NCBI RefSeq assembly: GCF_003352045.1
Contig: NZ_CP025815.1
Location: 3,100,001 to 3,164,000, forward strand
Length of the DNA stretch: 64,000 nt
Source: Sulfitobacter sp. JL08
GTDB taxonomy: Bacteria > Pseudomonadota > Alphaproteobacteria > Rhodobacterales > Rhodobacteraceae
Direction of reading: 5' to 3'
Made by a program: the position numbers and the translations under genes. Positions within the stretch are counted from its first letter, which is position 1. The number at the start of each line of letters is the position of its first letter. The notes under the pieces are model-generated. The model saw only the letters and a list, made by a program, of their open reading frames with translations, searched no databases and was not told the origin of the DNA. Positions 36,234 to 45,319 of the stretch are shown here, piece by piece.

Positions 36234-37060
36234 AGGCAGCCCAAGGCCTGCATCTGTTGCTGGGCCTGCGCTACGGTCGGGGATGTCGGAAACCGCACGC
36301 CCACTTCAGACAGGGTCACACATGCCTCGTTTTTCTGGTCCAGCCCGCCGAGGGCTGTGCCAAGGCTTAGCAATGCTTCGGGCGCCAGCGGACCGGTCGG
36401 ATTTCCTGTAAAGCTTTCCAGATAGGCGCGCGCGGCCTCTCTTGTGTCGCCCAGCGCATCCAGCGCCTTGCCGCGGCTTAACGCGGCCTGCGCGGCCAAC
36501 GGCCCGCCGGGATAGGTCTGGCTGAAGCTTTTGAACTGATCTGCCGCAGCCTGATAGTTTCCGGCGGCAAGGGCTTCGCTTGCCTTGTCAAAATCGGCCT
36601 GTTCGCCCATCGCAAGTTCGGTGGTCGGCGTTTGCGGGGCTGTCGATGGTGCGACACTCCCCTGTGTTTGCGGCATTTCGCCCCCACCCAGCGTTGTTGT
36701 TTCGCCCAACTGGCTGACGTCTCCGCCTTCCAGTTCGACCAGACGAAACTCCAGATCGCCGATCCGGTTGGTTCCGTCCGTGACGACACTGTTAACCCTG
36801 AATTCAAGCTGTTCGGTCTTGGACGTCAGGCGCTGCAATTCGGATTCGATGTTGTTCAACCGGTCCAGCGTCGAACCGCCCGACACATCGACGCTGGGTG
36901 ATCCGGTTGTCGACAATTCGCGTTTCAGGCGCTGCACCTCGACGAAAAGCACCGACAGTTCCTGACGGATATCCGCCAGGGTCTGTTGATCCTGTGCTGC
37001 CGCGTGCTGCGGTAGCAGTGCGGTGATCCAGAACATCAGGGCGACGACAACAGCACGCAT
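36230..37060 (-). CDS. cpoB: Cell division coordinator CpoB (YbgF)
   Basis: A 276-residue periplasmic protein of the Tol-Pal system: signal peptide (VVVALMFWITALLPQHAAAQ), a coiled-coil segment (about 25-105; LSVLFVEVQRLKRELS, LNNIESELQRLTSKTEQLEF), a variable linker, then TPR repeats (about 150-276; FDKASEALAAGNYQAAADQF, GDTREAARAYLESF). CpoB links outer-membrane constriction by Tol-Pal to septal peptidoglycan synthesis. It lies 6 nt downstream of pal and overlaps tilS. Confidence 0.9.
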   Translation of the reverse strand: MRAVVVALMFWITALLPQHAAAQDQQTLADIRQELSVLFVEVQRLKRELSTTGSPSVDVSGGSTLDRLNNIESELQRLTSKTEQLEFRVNSVVTDGTNRIGDLEFRLVELEGGDVSQLGETTTLGGGEMPQTQGSVAPSTAPQTPTTELAMGEQADFDKASEALAAGNYQAAADQFKSFSQTYPGGPLAAQAALSRGKALDALGDTREAARAYLESFTGNPTGPLAPEALLSLGTALGGLDQKNEACVTLSEVGVRFPTSPTVAQAQQQMQALGCL

Positions 37061-37066
37061 AACGAA

Positions 37067-37576
37067 TTATCCTGTCAGACCGGATGACAGTACCGTCACG
37101 GCGCGCCGGTTCTTTGTATAACACGCCTCGTCGCTGCACACTTCGATCGGGCGTTCCTTGCCGTAGCTGACAACCTTCAGCCGGTTTTCAGCGACACCGC
37201 GCGAAATCAGGTATTCGCGCACTGCGTTGGCGCGGCGTGCGCCCAGCGCAAGGTTGTATTCGCGTGTGCCCTGTTCATCGGCGTGGCCTTCGATCACGGC
37301 GACATAATCAGAGTTCGTGGTCAGCCAGGTCGCCTGCCCGTTCAACACCTGGATATAGTCCGGCGAAATGGTCGACTGGTCGACAGCGAACAGAACCCTG
37401 TCGCCGACGGCCTGCTGGAAATAGGCAACCGATGTCGGATCGGACACGCTGCCCGCCGCATTGGATCCCGCACCGTTCAGGCCACTGCCGCCCGCGTTGT
37501 CGAACCGGTTGGGATTGGTACAGGCGGCCAGGGCCAGACCTGCGGTCAATACAACTGCTTTGGAAAGGAAATTCAT
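37067..37576 (-). CDS. pal: Peptidoglycan-associated lipoprotein Pal
   Basis: An outer-membrane lipoprotein of 169 residues. Signal with lipobox LALAAC (Cys near residue 19), a short Gly/Ser/Asn linker, and a C-terminal OmpA-like domain (VLFAVDQSTISPDYIQVLNG, VIEGHADEQGTREYNLALGARRA (prefix of the peptidoglycan-binding motif), YTKNRRAVTVL). It binds peptidoglycan and TolB to tether and constrict the outer membrane. It is separated from tolB by 93 bp, which may contain a promoter. Confidence 0.95.
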   Translation of the reverse strand: MNFLSKAVVLTAGLALAACTNPNRFDNAGGSGLNGAGSNAAGSVSDPTSVAYFQQAVGDRVLFAVDQSTISPDYIQVLNGQATWLTTNSDYVAVIEGHADEQGTREYNLALGARRANAVREYLISRGVAENRLKVVSYGKERPIEVCSDEACYTKNRRAVTVLSSGLTG

Positions 37577-37669
37577 TTTGCTCGCCTCATGATGAGATTA
37601 CGTTTTTTCTTTTGGTCTTTACTAGCACAGTTGCCATGCTTTGTGAACGCGGTGACAACAGTACGGCTT

Positions 37670-38989
37670 TCAGTTTTGCAGGGGCGACCACGACGGGTCT
37701 GACGCCCCTTCCGGTGTGCGCACGGGTTTAAGGTTTCGCCCCGAAATATCAACAGAATAGAGCGATGCCCGCCCCCCGGCGCCCTGGGTTTCGCGCGTGA
37801 ACATCAAAACGCGGCCATTGGGCGCCCATGTCGGGCCTTCATCCAGAAACGACGCCGTCAGCAGACGTTCTTCGCTGCCATCCAGCCGCATGACACCGAT
37901 GTGAAAGCGCCCGTTGTTCTGCTTCGTAAACGCCACCAGATCGCCGCGCGGCGACCAAACCGGCGTACCATAGCGCCCCTGCCCAAAACTGATCCGGCGC
38001 GCTTCGCCGCCGCCGGCGGGCATGACATAAAGCTGCTGGGAACCGGACCGGTCACTTTCAAAGACGATCTGGGTGCCATCAGGCGAATAGCTGGGGGCGG
38101 TTTCGATCGATGGCGCATCGGTCAGACGCGCCCCGGCCCCGCTGGCGATATCCAAAGTATAGATATCCGTGTTGCCGCCCTGGGTGAGCGAATAAACCAC
38201 CGTCTGGCCGTTGGGCGCAAATCTTGGCGCAAAGCTCATCGTGCCGTCCTGTTGTTGCAACACGCGGCGCTGCACGTTGCCGACATCCAGAACATAGATA
38301 CGCGGAAATCCGGTTTCATAGCTGGTATACAGGACTCTGTCGCCGTTCGGGGAAAAGCGCGGCGCCAGAACGATGGCTTCGCTGCCGGTCAGGTACTGAA
38401 CATTGGCGCCATCATAATCCATGATCGCAAGTCTTTTCTTGCGGTCATCCTTGGGGCCGGTTTCCGAAACAAACACCACGCGGCTGTCGAAATAGCCGCC
38501 CTCGCCGGTGATCCGGCTATAGACCGTATCCGCAACCTTGTGTGCAATGCGGCGCCAACCGTCCACGGTACCGGCCAGTTGCAGACCGCTGCCCAGTTCC
38601 GCCCCCGAGAACACATCATAGACACGAAACTTGACGGTCAATGTGTTGCCCGACACGTTTACCGCGCCCGTCACCAGCGCCTGCGCGTTGATCGCTTTCC
38701 AATCGGCATACTGAACCGGTGCCGCGAAATCGCTGATCTGCGAGATATAGGCGCTGGCCGGAATTTCACGGAACAGGCCCGTGCCGGTCAGATCGTCCGC
38801 GATCACGCGGGCGATGTTGGCACCGTATTCGCCCGCCGCGCCGGATTCTGCCACGAAATTGGGCACCGCATAGGGCAGTGGTTCGATCACGCCTTCGGTG
38901 ATTTCAATCCGCAAGGGGCCGTTCTGGGCAAAGGCGGGCAAGCCAAACAGGCTTAGACACAACAGGAGGGTCGCAAGAAGTCGCATCAT
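37670..38989 (-). CDS. tolB: Tol-Pal system periplasmic protein TolB
   Basis: A 439-residue beta-propeller protein. A signal peptide ([19 protein letters not shown]) is followed by an N-terminal alpha/beta domain and WD40-like PD40 repeats, for example [38 protein letters not shown] and [19 protein letters not shown]. TolB docks on Pal at the outer membrane and is released by TolA. Its start overlaps the tolA stop (ATGA). Confidence 0.96.
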   Translation of the reverse strand: MMRLLATLLLCLSLFGLPAFAQNGPLRIEITEGVIEPLPYAVPNFVAESGAAGEYGANIARVIADDLTGTGLFREIPASAYISQISDFAAPVQYADWKAINAQALVTGAVNVSGNTLTVKFRVYDVFSGAELGSGLQLAGTVDGWRRIAHKVADTVYSRITGEGGYFDSRVVFVSETGPKDDRKKRLAIMDYDGANVQYLTGSEAIVLAPRFSPNGDRVLYTSYETGFPRIYVLDVGNVQRRVLQQQDGTMSFAPRFAPNGQTVVYSLTQGGNTDIYTLDIASGAGARLTDAPSIETAPSYSPDGTQIVFESDRSGSQQLYVMPAGGGEARRISFGQGRYGTPVWSPRGDLVAFTKQNNGRFHIGVMRLDGSEERLLTASFLDEGPTWAPNGRVLMFTRETQGAGGRASLYSVDISGRNLKPVRTPEGASDPSWSPLQN

Positions 38990-40107
38990 TTCAACCTCAT
39001 TCCTTCCGGATTAAACGTCATTTCGATGTCACGCCACTGACTATACTTTTCAGCCGGCAGTTCAAAGCCGTTTGCGCCACATCTTATAATAGCGCGCCGC
39101 GCCGCGCCAAAGGCCTGATCGGCCGCCGCCGCCGATCCGCCCGAACTGCTGAGCATCCGGATCGACGGGGTTTGCGGCTTGCCATCCTCGGACAGGCTGA
39201 CTGCAACAACGACCGTTGTGTTCAATGCATCCGTCGACAGCGATCCGACGTTCCAGCAATTTGAAACGGCAACGCGCAGCGCATCCCGTTCGCCTGCCGA
39301 AAGCGGCGGGCCGCTGGGCACGGACGGTTCCGTCGTGCCACCCAGCGCTTCTGCCAGCGCCGCGTTCACGGCGGTTTCGGTGTTTTCAGTGGGCGCGCTG
39401 GGGGCTGCGGGTTGCGCCGCGGGTGTCGGTGTTGGTGTCGGGGCGGGTGCGGACGGCCTGTTGGACGGTGGCCGGATCGAGCGCGCAGGCGCGGCTGTTG
39501 CTTCGGTCACGATCTGGGTTGTCGCCGCTTCCGGGGCTGTCGCCTCTTGCGGTTCCTGCTGCACGGTTTCGCCGGTTTCTTCGGCTGTTACGGCGTCTTG
39601 CGTCGTGTCGGACGGTGTCGCCTCGGGCTCGGGTTCGGCCACGGGTTCGGGGGCCACGCGATCTGCGGGGCGCGGCACGGCCTGTTCCGCCACTTCGGGG
39701 GCCAGAACCGCCACATCCTCGGGCGGGGCCGGTGGTGTCGGGGGTGTGTCTTCCACAACCGTTTCCGGCGACGATGGCGGGGCTAGGGGCACGGGCACTT
39801 CATCCGGCGGCGGCGTTTCTGACGGGGCCGGCGCGGACTGATCCGTTGCTACGTCCGGGGAAGACGCAATTTCGGGGGCGCCGGTGCCGGCATCCGGCGC
39901 TTGCGGCAGCGCCACTTCGGTTGCGGATTGCGGGGCGTCCTGCGCCGCGATCATCGCGGCATATTCAGCCCCCGAAATCATCGACACTTCGGTGATCTGA
40001 AACGGCAGGGGTTCGGCGGAAAAAATCCCGCCGAACAACGCCCAGCTGATCAGGCCGATATGGCCCGCGCCCGAGATATAGTTGGCCTTATCCATTCCAG
40101 ACCTCAC
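38986..40107 (-). CDS. tolA: Tol-Pal system protein TolA
   Basis: A 373-residue inner-membrane protein that spans the periplasm. One N-terminal membrane helix ([14 protein letters not shown], residues 16-30) is followed by a long Pro/Glu/Ala/Val-rich low-complexity arm (about 60-270), then a globular C-terminal domain with [10 protein letters not shown] and [14 protein letters not shown] that contacts TolB. The Lys-rich helix of enterobacterial TolA is replaced by a Pro/Glu-rich arm. It is driven by TolQ-TolR and lies 9 nt after tolR. Confidence 0.92.
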   Translation of the reverse strand: MRSGMDKANYISGAGHIGLISWALFGGIFSAEPLPFQITEVSMISGAEYAAMIAAQDAPQSATEVALPQAPDAGTGAPEIASSPDVATDQSAPAPSETPPPDEVPVPLAPPSSPETVVEDTPPTPPAPPEDVAVLAPEVAEQAVPRPADRVAPEPVAEPEPEATPSDTTQDAVTAEETGETVQQEPQEATAPEAATTQIVTEATAAPARSIRPPSNRPSAPAPTPTPTPAAQPAAPSAPTENTETAVNAALAEALGGTTEPSVPSGPPLSAGERDALRVAVSNCWNVGSLSTDALNTTVVVAVSLSEDGKPQTPSIRMLSSSGGSAAAADQAFGAARRAIIRCGANGFELPAEKYSQWRDIEMTFNPEGMRLK

Positions 40108-40116
40108 GCGGCAGCC

Positions 40117-40584
40117 TTAACTGCCGCTGTCGAGTGACGGGCCGCCGATATCGGTTACAAGCCCGATATTGGAAAACCCGCCCGCATTCAGCGCGCCCAT
40201 CACCTGCATCACTTCGCTGTAGGGCACCGCCCCGTCCGCGCGCAGGAATATCCGGTCGCTTTCGCGTTCTGCCGCAATGGCGCGCAGTTTGGTGACCAGT
40301 GCGTCGCGCGCTATTTCGGTGGTTTGTATCTGGATGATGCCATCTGCCGTCAATGTGACGGTCAACGGCTCTTCCTGATCCGCAGGCAGTGCACCTGCGG
40401 CGGTTTTGGGCAATTCCACCGGCACACCCACCGTCAGCAACGGCGCGGCCACCATGAAAATGATCAGCAACACCAGCATCACATCAACAAAGGGCGTGAC
40501 GTTGATTTCCGCCATCGGGCGGGTACGGTTGCCGCGGCCCCGCCGCCGCCCGCCGCCTTGTGGGGCCTGAACACCTGCACCCAT
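40117..40584 (-). CDS. tolR: Tol-Pal system protein TolR
   Basis: An ExbD-like inner-membrane protein of 155 residues. A Gly/Arg-rich cytoplasmic N-terminus (QAPQGGGRRRGRGNR) precedes one membrane helix (FVDVMLVLLIIFMVAAPLL) that contains the Asp essential for proton coupling; the periplasmic domain follows. With TolQ it forms the proton-motive motor that energises TolA. Three bases separate it from tolQ. Confidence 0.95.
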   Translation of the reverse strand: MGAGVQAPQGGGRRRGRGNRTRPMAEINVTPFVDVMLVLLIIFMVAAPLLTVGVPVELPKTAAGALPADQEEPLTVTLTADGIIQIQTTEIARDALVTKLRAIAAERESDRIFLRADGAVPYSEVMQVMGALNAGGFSNIGLVTDIGGPSLDSGS

Positions 40585-40587
40585 GAT

Positions 40588-41283
40588 CTAACTGTCCAAC
40601 TGGCGGCTGAGGATGGTGGCAAATTCATCCGAAAAGGATTCGTAACCCTGAATGATCCGGTCACTGTCCGCGCTCAGCTTGTTGTACATGATTACCGCCG
40701 GGATCGCTGCCAGCAGGCCCAGACCGGTGGCCAGCAACGCCTCGGCGATGCCGGGGGCGACGACGGCCAGGTTGGTGTTTTGCTGTTCCGCGATTTCGAT
40801 AAAGGCGTTCATGATACCCCAGACGGTTCCGAACAGCCCGACAAACGGGGCGGTCGATCCAACGGTGGCAAGCACCTGAAGCCCGCGCTGCAGATCTTCG
40901 GCCTCTTTGTTGATGGCCACATCCATCGACCGGTCGATGCGCGCCGTGGCCCCCGCGATCAATCCGCCATCATTGCGGTGCGACCTGTGCCATTCCATCA
41001 TACCGGCGGCAAAAATCTTTTCCGAACTGCCGCGCGGTTGTGGCCCGATCTTTTCAAACAGCCCGTCCAGCGGCTCACCGGACCAGAACGCACGATCAAA
41101 CGCCGCCGCTTCGGCGCGTGCCGCGCGGTAATCAAGAATTTTGCGGATAATGATGCTCCACGCCCAGAACGAGGCGACAATCAGCATCAACATCACGAGT
41201 TTTACGATAAAAGTGGCGCGCGCGAAAAGGCCCCACATGGAAAAATCAATTTCCTGCGCCAGTGCCAGCGTTTCTGCTTCCAT
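40588..41283 (-). CDS. tolQ: Tol-Pal system protein TolQ
   Basis: An ExbB-type proton channel subunit of 231 residues with three membrane helices: IVKLVMLMLIVASFWAWSI, VGSTAPFVGLFGTVWGIMNAF (prefix) and ALLATGLGLLAAIPAVIMYN. The Thr/Ala-rich second and third helices line the proton path with TolR. The start ATG 41283 (MEAETLALAQEIDF) is chosen; an in-frame ORF reaches 41373 but lacks homology. A CtrA-type box lies about 100 nt upstream, so tolQ probably has its own cell-cycle-linked promoter. Confidence 0.94.
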   Translation of the reverse strand: MEAETLALAQEIDFSMWGLFARATFIVKLVMLMLIVASFWAWSIIIRKILDYRAARAEAAAFDRAFWSGEPLDGLFEKIGPQPRGSSEKIFAAGMMEWHRSHRNDGGLIAGATARIDRSMDVAINKEAEDLQRGLQVLATVGSTAPFVGLFGTVWGIMNAFIEIAEQQNTNLAVVAPGIAEALLATGLGLLAAIPAVIMYNKLSADSDRIIQGYESFSDEFATILSRQLDS

Positions 41284-41381
41284 TTGCCTGCTCTTTGTTG
41301 GTGGCCATTGGGCGGCCTTATTCCGCATCACGCTACTGCATAGCGCAATGAATTGCCAACAGTTCAGCGTCACAAGCCCGT

Positions 41382-41397
41382 GTTAATGTAGCATTAA
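41382..41397 (-). promoter_or_regulatory. CtrA-type binding site upstream of tolQ
   Basis: Read on the minus strand the sequence is TTAA-TGCTACA-TTAAC, an exact match to the alphaproteobacterial CtrA consensus TTAA-N7-TTAAC. It spans the ybgC stop and lies about 100 nt before the tolQ start. It would place the tolQRAB-pal genes under the cell-cycle regulator. A match of this kind can occur by chance, although rarely in GC-rich DNA. Confidence 0.6.
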
Positions 41398-41772
41398 GCG
41401 GATGTTTGCTGGCAAACGTGCAGGCTGGCCGCTGTCGGACAGGCAAACAATCGTCACGACAGCCGAAAACAACAGATCGGCGCCGCGTCGCACATCCTGT
41501 TTCATCACCAGCCGCGCCCCTGTCACGGCCTGCGTGGCGGTTTCGACCACCAGATCATCGTCAAACCTTGCGGGCATCAGGTAATCCGCTTCGACACGGC
41601 GCACGGCAAAGGCGACACCGTCGCGGTCTTTCATCTGGCGCTGGTCAATGCCCAGGCCACGCACCCAGTCGCTGCGCGCCCGTTCGATATACCGCAGATA
41701 ATTGGCGTAATAGACGATGCCCGCCATATCGGTGTCTTCGTAATAGACGCGGATCGGAAAGGAATGGATCAT
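41383..41772 (-). CDS. ybgC: Acyl-CoA thioesterase YbgC of the Tol-Pal cluster
   Basis: A 129-residue hotdog thioesterase. The active-site Asp is in YYEDTDMAGIVYYANYLRY, the exact 4-hydroxybenzoyl-CoA thioesterase signature, and QRMKDRDGVAFAV follows. YbgC hydrolyses acyl-CoA or acyl-ACP thioesters and is almost always beside tolQ. It overlaps the preceding gene by 4 nt (ATGA), and its stop codon lies within the CtrA-type box that precedes tolQ. Confidence 0.92.
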   Translation of the reverse strand: MIHSFPIRVYYEDTDMAGIVYYANYLRYIERARSDWVRGLGIDQRQMKDRDGVAFAVRRVEADYLMPARFDDDLVVETATQAVTGARLVMKQDVRRGADLLFSAVVTIVCLSDSGQPARLPANIRLMLH

Positions 41773-42395
41773 TGCGGTGCTTCCAGCCGTGCAAACAGGC
41801 GCAACGCAAAGCTTTGATCCTGCGCCGCATGCGGCAGCATCGGATCATAGGCCGCGCGGATCAGGGCACCGATTTCGGGGCGCAACACCGACGCGCCATT
41901 CGGCAGGATCGCCAGCGGCGAGCAATCGGAAAACGCACGATCCGACCACAACAGGACAGATTGCACCATCTGGGACAGCGCCAGCGTATCTGCCGGAACC
42001 GCCGACAGATGTTCATCCATGCGCAGGAACACGAAACAGGCCTTGATCGCGCCCTGTTCGTCAAATCGGAAAATCCGGTATTGATTGGCCGACACGGCCT
42101 TCAGCTTTTCAACCAGCGGGGCCAGATCGGGCACCAGACGGTCAAGATCGGGCACGCCCAGCAATTCGTCCCAGTCGGCCATGAAAAACACCATCAGGTT
42201 GCTGCCCAGTTCCGGATCGGTTTCGGCCATATGATGGCCCGCCAGCATCATGATCGCTTCTAGCGCGCCCTTGAACACGCCCAGCGTTTCGTCCTGCACC
42301 CCGAACATCACGGGCGCAATCGGCCGCCCCCATCGCGCAAAGGCAAATTGCCCGTCCGCGCGGGTAAACAGGGCTTCAATTTCTTCTGGTGTCAC
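41769..42395 (-). CDS. Uncharacterised protein between ruvB and ybgC
   Basis: A 208-residue protein I do not recognise at family level. No signal peptide or membrane segment is visible; it is mostly alpha/beta with conserved-looking stretches FAFARWGRPIAPVMFGVQ, GHHMAETDPELGSNLMVFF and FVFLRMDEHLSAV. It sits in a tightly packed string, starting 17 nt after ruvB and overlapping ybgC by ATGA, so it is co-expressed with DNA-repair and envelope genes. A cytoplasmic role is the simplest guess. Confidence 0.7.
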   Translation of the reverse strand: MTPEEIEALFTRADGQFAFARWGRPIAPVMFGVQDETLGVFKGALEAIMMLAGHHMAETDPELGSNLMVFFMADWDELLGVPDLDRLVPDLAPLVEKLKAVSANQYRIFRFDEQGAIKACFVFLRMDEHLSAVPADTLALSQMVQSVLLWSDRAFSDCSPLAILPNGASVLRPEIGALIRAAYDPMLPHAAQDQSFALRLFARLEAPQ

Positions 42396-42412
42396 GCCGG
42401 TCCTCTTGGTCT

Positions 42413-43474
42413 TTATGTATCAAACAGATCGCCGCCGCCCTTTGGCGCGGCCAGCCCCAGATGCGCCCACGCCTTGGGGGCCAGCATCCGCCCGCGCGGC
42501 GAGCGCTGCAACAAGCCCTGTTGCAGCAGGAACGGTTCGATCACCTCTTCCAGCGCATCACGGCTTTCGGACAGGGCCGCCGACAGGGTTTCGATCCCCA
42601 CTGGTCCACCGGCGTAGTTTTCCGCGATCAGCCGCAGATAGCGCCTGTCGGCCCCGTCAAGGCCCAGATGATCCACCCCAAGCCGTGTCAGGGCGCGGTC
42701 TGCCAGTTCCTGCGTGACAGTGCCGTCACCTTCGACCACGGCAAAATCAACCACACGACGCAGCAACCGGCCCGCAATGCGCGGCGTGCCCCGCGCACGT
42801 TTGGCAATCTCGCGTGCGCCGGCCTCGTCCGCGGGCGCGCCCAGCTTGATCGCGTTGCGTGTGACGATCTGGTGCAGTTCGTCGACCGTGTAAAACTGCA
42901 ACCGTGTCGGAATGCCAAAGCGGTCGCGCAGGGGCGTTGTCAGCAACCCCATGCGCGTAGTCGCCCCGACCAGCGTAAAGGGCTGCAATTCGATACGCAC
43001 GGTGCGCGCTGCCGGGCCTTCGCCGATGACAAGGTCCAGTTCGAAATCTTCCAGAGCTGGATAAAGCACCTCTTCGACGGCCGGGTTAAGGCGGTGGATT
43101 TCATCGATGAACAGAACATCGCGCGATTCCAGATTGGTCAGGATCGCCGCCAGATCACCGGCCTTGGCCAGAACCGGCCCCGATGTCATCCGGAACCCCA
43201 CGCCCAGTTCGCGCGCCATGATCTGCGCCAGCGTGGTTTTGCCCAATCCGGGCGGGCCGTGAAACAGGGTATGGTCCATCGCCTCGCCACGCATTTTGGC
43301 CGACTGGATGAACACGCGCAGATTTGCCCGCGCTTCAGCCTGACCGACGAAATCATCCAGCAATTGCGGACGCAGGGCGCGGTCGCTGTCTTCGGGCAGC
43401 GGTTCGGGGCGCAGAATGGGGTCTGTTTGCGTCATCGGGGCGTTCGATCCAGGGGGCGTGTGCACTCCATTCAC
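42413..43474 (-). CDS. ruvB: Holliday junction branch-migration helicase RuvB
   Basis: A 353-residue AAA motor that drives branch migration with RuvA. Walker A is [17 protein letters not shown] (near residue 73), Walker B is [10 protein letters not shown], sensor region [19 protein letters not shown], and a winged-helix C-terminus. The N-terminal signature [18 protein letters not shown] is present. It starts 1 nt from the ruvA stop, giving the usual ruvCAB order. Confidence 0.97.
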   Translation of the reverse strand: MNGVHTPPGSNAPMTQTDPILRPEPLPEDSDRALRPQLLDDFVGQAEARANLRVFIQSAKMRGEAMDHTLFHGPPGLGKTTLAQIMARELGVGFRMTSGPVLAKAGDLAAILTNLESRDVLFIDEIHRLNPAVEEVLYPALEDFELDLVIGEGPAARTVRIELQPFTLVGATTRMGLLTTPLRDRFGIPTRLQFYTVDELHQIVTRNAIKLGAPADEAGAREIAKRARGTPRIAGRLLRRVVDFAVVEGDGTVTQELADRALTRLGVDHLGLDGADRRYLRLIAENYAGGPVGIETLSAALSESRDALEEVIEPFLLQQGLLQRSPRGRMLAPKAWAHLGLAAPKGGGDLFDT

Positions 43475-43475
43475 C

Positions 43476-44147
43476 CTAGCCCTTTGGTGCCAGCAGTTTC
43501 AATGCGGCACGGATCAGATCAGGTGTTTGTGCCTCGGGGCTTTGTCCGGCGGCTTGCGCCACCGCGCCCGCCGCCTCGCTCGGGGCATAACCAAGATTGG
43601 ACAGCGCCGACAGCGCTTCGGCCTGTGCAGAGGACGACCCTTGCGATGCAGGGGCCGCAACGGGAGCCGCTTCGATCACCTCATCCTCGGGCTGGGCGGG
43701 TTGGGTGCCCTGCGCGGCGGCCATGGTGCCGCCCATCGCCATGACGCCGGGGGCCTTGTCTTTCAGATCAAGAACGATGCGTTGCGCGATCTTTGGCCCG
43801 ATGCCCTTGGCCGCCTTGACCGCATTCCAATCCCCCAGCGCAATCGCGCGGCCGACGCCGTCAGGCCCCAACGTTCCCAAAATCGCCAGCGAAGCCTTGG
43901 CCCCGACCCCCTGTACCGACATCAACAAACGGTGCCATTCCTTTTCCACCAATGTGGGAAATCCGAACAGTTGCATCAGGTCTTCTCGCACGACCAGATC
44001 AGTATAAAGCGAAACCGCCTCGCCCGTGGCGGGCAAACCTGCCAGGGTGCGATCCGAACAGAACACAAGATATCCGACGCCGCGTACATCAATCAGCAGG
44101 TGATCGGATGCGCGGTATTCGATGCGGCCAGTCAGTTTACCGATCAT
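43476..44147 (-). CDS. ruvA: Holliday junction protein RuvA
   Basis: A 223-residue tetrameric junction-binding protein. The start [21 protein letters not shown] (prefix) is diagnostic of RuvA. Domain II helix-hairpin-helix motifs ([39 protein letters not shown]) bind DNA. A Glu/Pro/Ala-rich linker leads to the small domain III ([17 protein letters not shown]) that contacts RuvB. The true start overlaps the ruvC stop (ATGA) at 44147; the frame is open much further upstream but that is antisense-like extension. Confidence 0.95.
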   Translation of the reverse strand: MIGKLTGRIEYRASDHLLIDVRGVGYLVFCSDRTLAGLPATGEAVSLYTDLVVREDLMQLFGFPTLVEKEWHRLLMSVQGVGAKASLAILGTLGPDGVGRAIALGDWNAVKAAKGIGPKIAQRIVLDLKDKAPGVMAMGGTMAAAQGTQPAQPEDEVIEAAPVAAPASQGSSSAQAEALSALSNLGYAPSEAAGAVAQAAGQSPEAQTPDLIRAALKLLAPKG

Positions 44148-44650
44148 GCGCTGGCCTTGACTATCGCGGCAGCCAGAACGCCGGCTGATTTTGCGTGGTG
44201 GGCATGGCAAATCGCAATCGCCAGCGCATCGGCGGCATCGGCATTGGCGATCTCGACCCCGGGCAATTGCATCCGCACCATGTGATCCACCTGATTTTTG
44301 GCCGCGTGCCCTACCCCGACAACGGTTTTCTTGACGGTGTTGGGGGCATATTCGCCGACAGGCAAACCGGCCTGCGCAGGAACAAGCATGGCGATGCCGC
44401 GCGCCTGCCCCAGTTTCAGGGTCGCTGCACCGTCCTTGTTCACGAATGTCTGTTCCACCGCCGCCGTGTCCGGGGCGTATTGCGCGATCACAAGAGAAAG
44501 CTGTGTGTGCAGCGACAGCAATCTTTGCGCCAGATCCGTTCCATCCGACCGGCAGACACCGTTTGCGACATGGCTCAGCCGGCTGCCCTGAACGGAAATG
44601 ATGCCCCATCCAAGATTTCGGAGTCCGGGATCAATCCCAATCACCCGCAT
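44144..44650 (-). CDS. ruvC: Holliday junction resolvase RuvC
   Basis: A 168-residue dimeric endonuclease that cuts Holliday junctions. The four acidic catalytic residues are visible: Asp in [13 protein letters not shown], Glu in [14 protein letters not shown], and two Asp in [17 protein letters not shown]. It is first in the ruvCAB string. A GTTC-N7-GTGC sequence, one base off the alphaproteobacterial LexA box, lies about 46 nt upstream of its start. Confidence 0.96.
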   Translation of the reverse strand: MRVIGIDPGLRNLGWGIISVQGSRLSHVANGVCRSDGTDLAQRLLSLHTQLSLVIAQYAPDTAAVEQTFVNKDGAATLKLGQARGIAMLVPAQAGLPVGEYAPNTVKKTVVGVGHAAKNQVDHMVRMQLPGVEIANADAADALAIAICHAHHAKSAGVLAAAIVKASA

Positions 44651-44695
44651 GTCTGCCCCCTGCTTCGGTCAATTTGTTGCTTTTTTGATGCACTA

Positions 44696-44710
44696 GCACG
44701 AAAGGCGAAC
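44696..44710 (-). promoter_or_regulatory. LexA-like (SOS) box upstream of ruvC
   Basis: On the minus strand the sequence is GTTC-GCCTTTC-GTGC. The Rhodobacter-type LexA consensus is GTTC-N7-GTTC, so it differs by one base. It lies 46 nt before the ruvC start, a normal operator position, and ruvCAB genes are commonly SOS-controlled. The mismatch keeps this tentative. Confidence 0.4.
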
Positions 44711-44983
44711 AAACGCCAAGCGTTTCGCGCCACTGGCCAAAAACGACATTTGCGCGAGCGCGCGCGACCCAAGCGGCCAGATTCGCCATTCCAAAGCACA
44801 AAAACGACGCCAACTTAGGTTAATTTTTGTAAAGATTACGGCGGTTTAGGCCACATTCTGAGCCATGCAGCCATTGCATATCGCACATGCAGAAACACAG
44901 CTTGCCGAAAACAATAGCCCCCCCTACATGCCCCTCAGACGAACAAAAACAACAGCGAACACTTTGATAGAAGGAAACGAGAA
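44711..44983. other. Divergent gap between ruvC and the DUF1127 gene
   Basis: This stretch has no gene. It should carry the promoter for the DUF1127 gene on the right; TTGCCG and TACATG, 17 nt apart around 44901-44930, are a weak candidate -35/-10 pair. GAAGGAAAC just before 44984 is the ribosome binding site. An ORF on the minus strand across the gap and the DUF1127 gene is not convincing. Confidence 0.35.
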
Positions 44984-45202
44984 ATGGCCGCTTTTGACAC
45001 AACCCGCACCACATACGGCTCCGCCGGCTTTGCAGCTCGCATCGGTTCCGCAGTCTCCACCGTTCTGGGCATGATTGCCACATGGAACGATGCCCGCGTA
45101 ACCCGCAACTCTCTGGCACAATTGTCGGATCGTGAACTGGACGATATCGGTCTGGTCCGTGGCGACATTGATGTAGTTGCAAATTCGCAAGCCCGCATCT
45201 GA
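44984..45202 (+). CDS. DUF1127 small protein
   Basis: A 72-residue protein. A Gly/Ser-rich N-terminus is followed by the arginine-rich DUF1127 domain (WNDARVTRNSLAQLSDRELDDIGLVRGDI), the family core. DUF1127 proteins are abundant in alphaproteobacteria; studied members act as small RNA-binding or regulatory proteins in stress and phosphate or metabolic control. The ATG follows AAGGAAACGAG. A strong bidirectional terminator follows. The function is inferred from family only. Confidence 0.85.
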   Translation: MAAFDTTRTTYGSAGFAARIGSAVSTVLGMIATWNDARVTRNSLAQLSDRELDDIGLVRGDIDVVANSQARI

Positions 45203-45236
45203 AAACGTCCCAGCCAGTATCCGGCTGAAAAAATTC

Positions 45237-45270
45237 AAAGCCGCGTTGTCTGATCAAGACACGCGGCTTT
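45237..45270. terminator. Bidirectional terminator
   Basis: AAAGCCGCGT (45237-45246) and ACGCGGCTTT (45261-45270) form a perfect 10-bp stem that continues inward (GTC/GAC). It ends in TTTTCC on the plus strand; on the minus strand TTTGAATTTTTT follows. It lies between the DUF1127 gene and the convergent small membrane-protein gene and serves both. Confidence 0.85.
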
Positions 45271-45319
45271 TCCATTTTCTAAGGTCTACAATCTTGCAGG
45301 GGCTGAAACGCGTAACGCG

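Noticed and set aside
42389-43744. 451-codon plus-strand ORF
   Set aside because: Antisense to ruvB and ruvA, composition typical of a shadow frame.
44148-44609. N-terminal extension of ruvA
   Set aside because: Homology starts at [11 protein letters not shown], and the ATG overlaps the ruvC stop; the extension is antisense-like sequence within ruvC.
44820-45275. Minus-strand ORF of 151 codons
   Set aside because: It runs over the DUF1127 gene, which has a recognisable domain and a good ribosome binding site.
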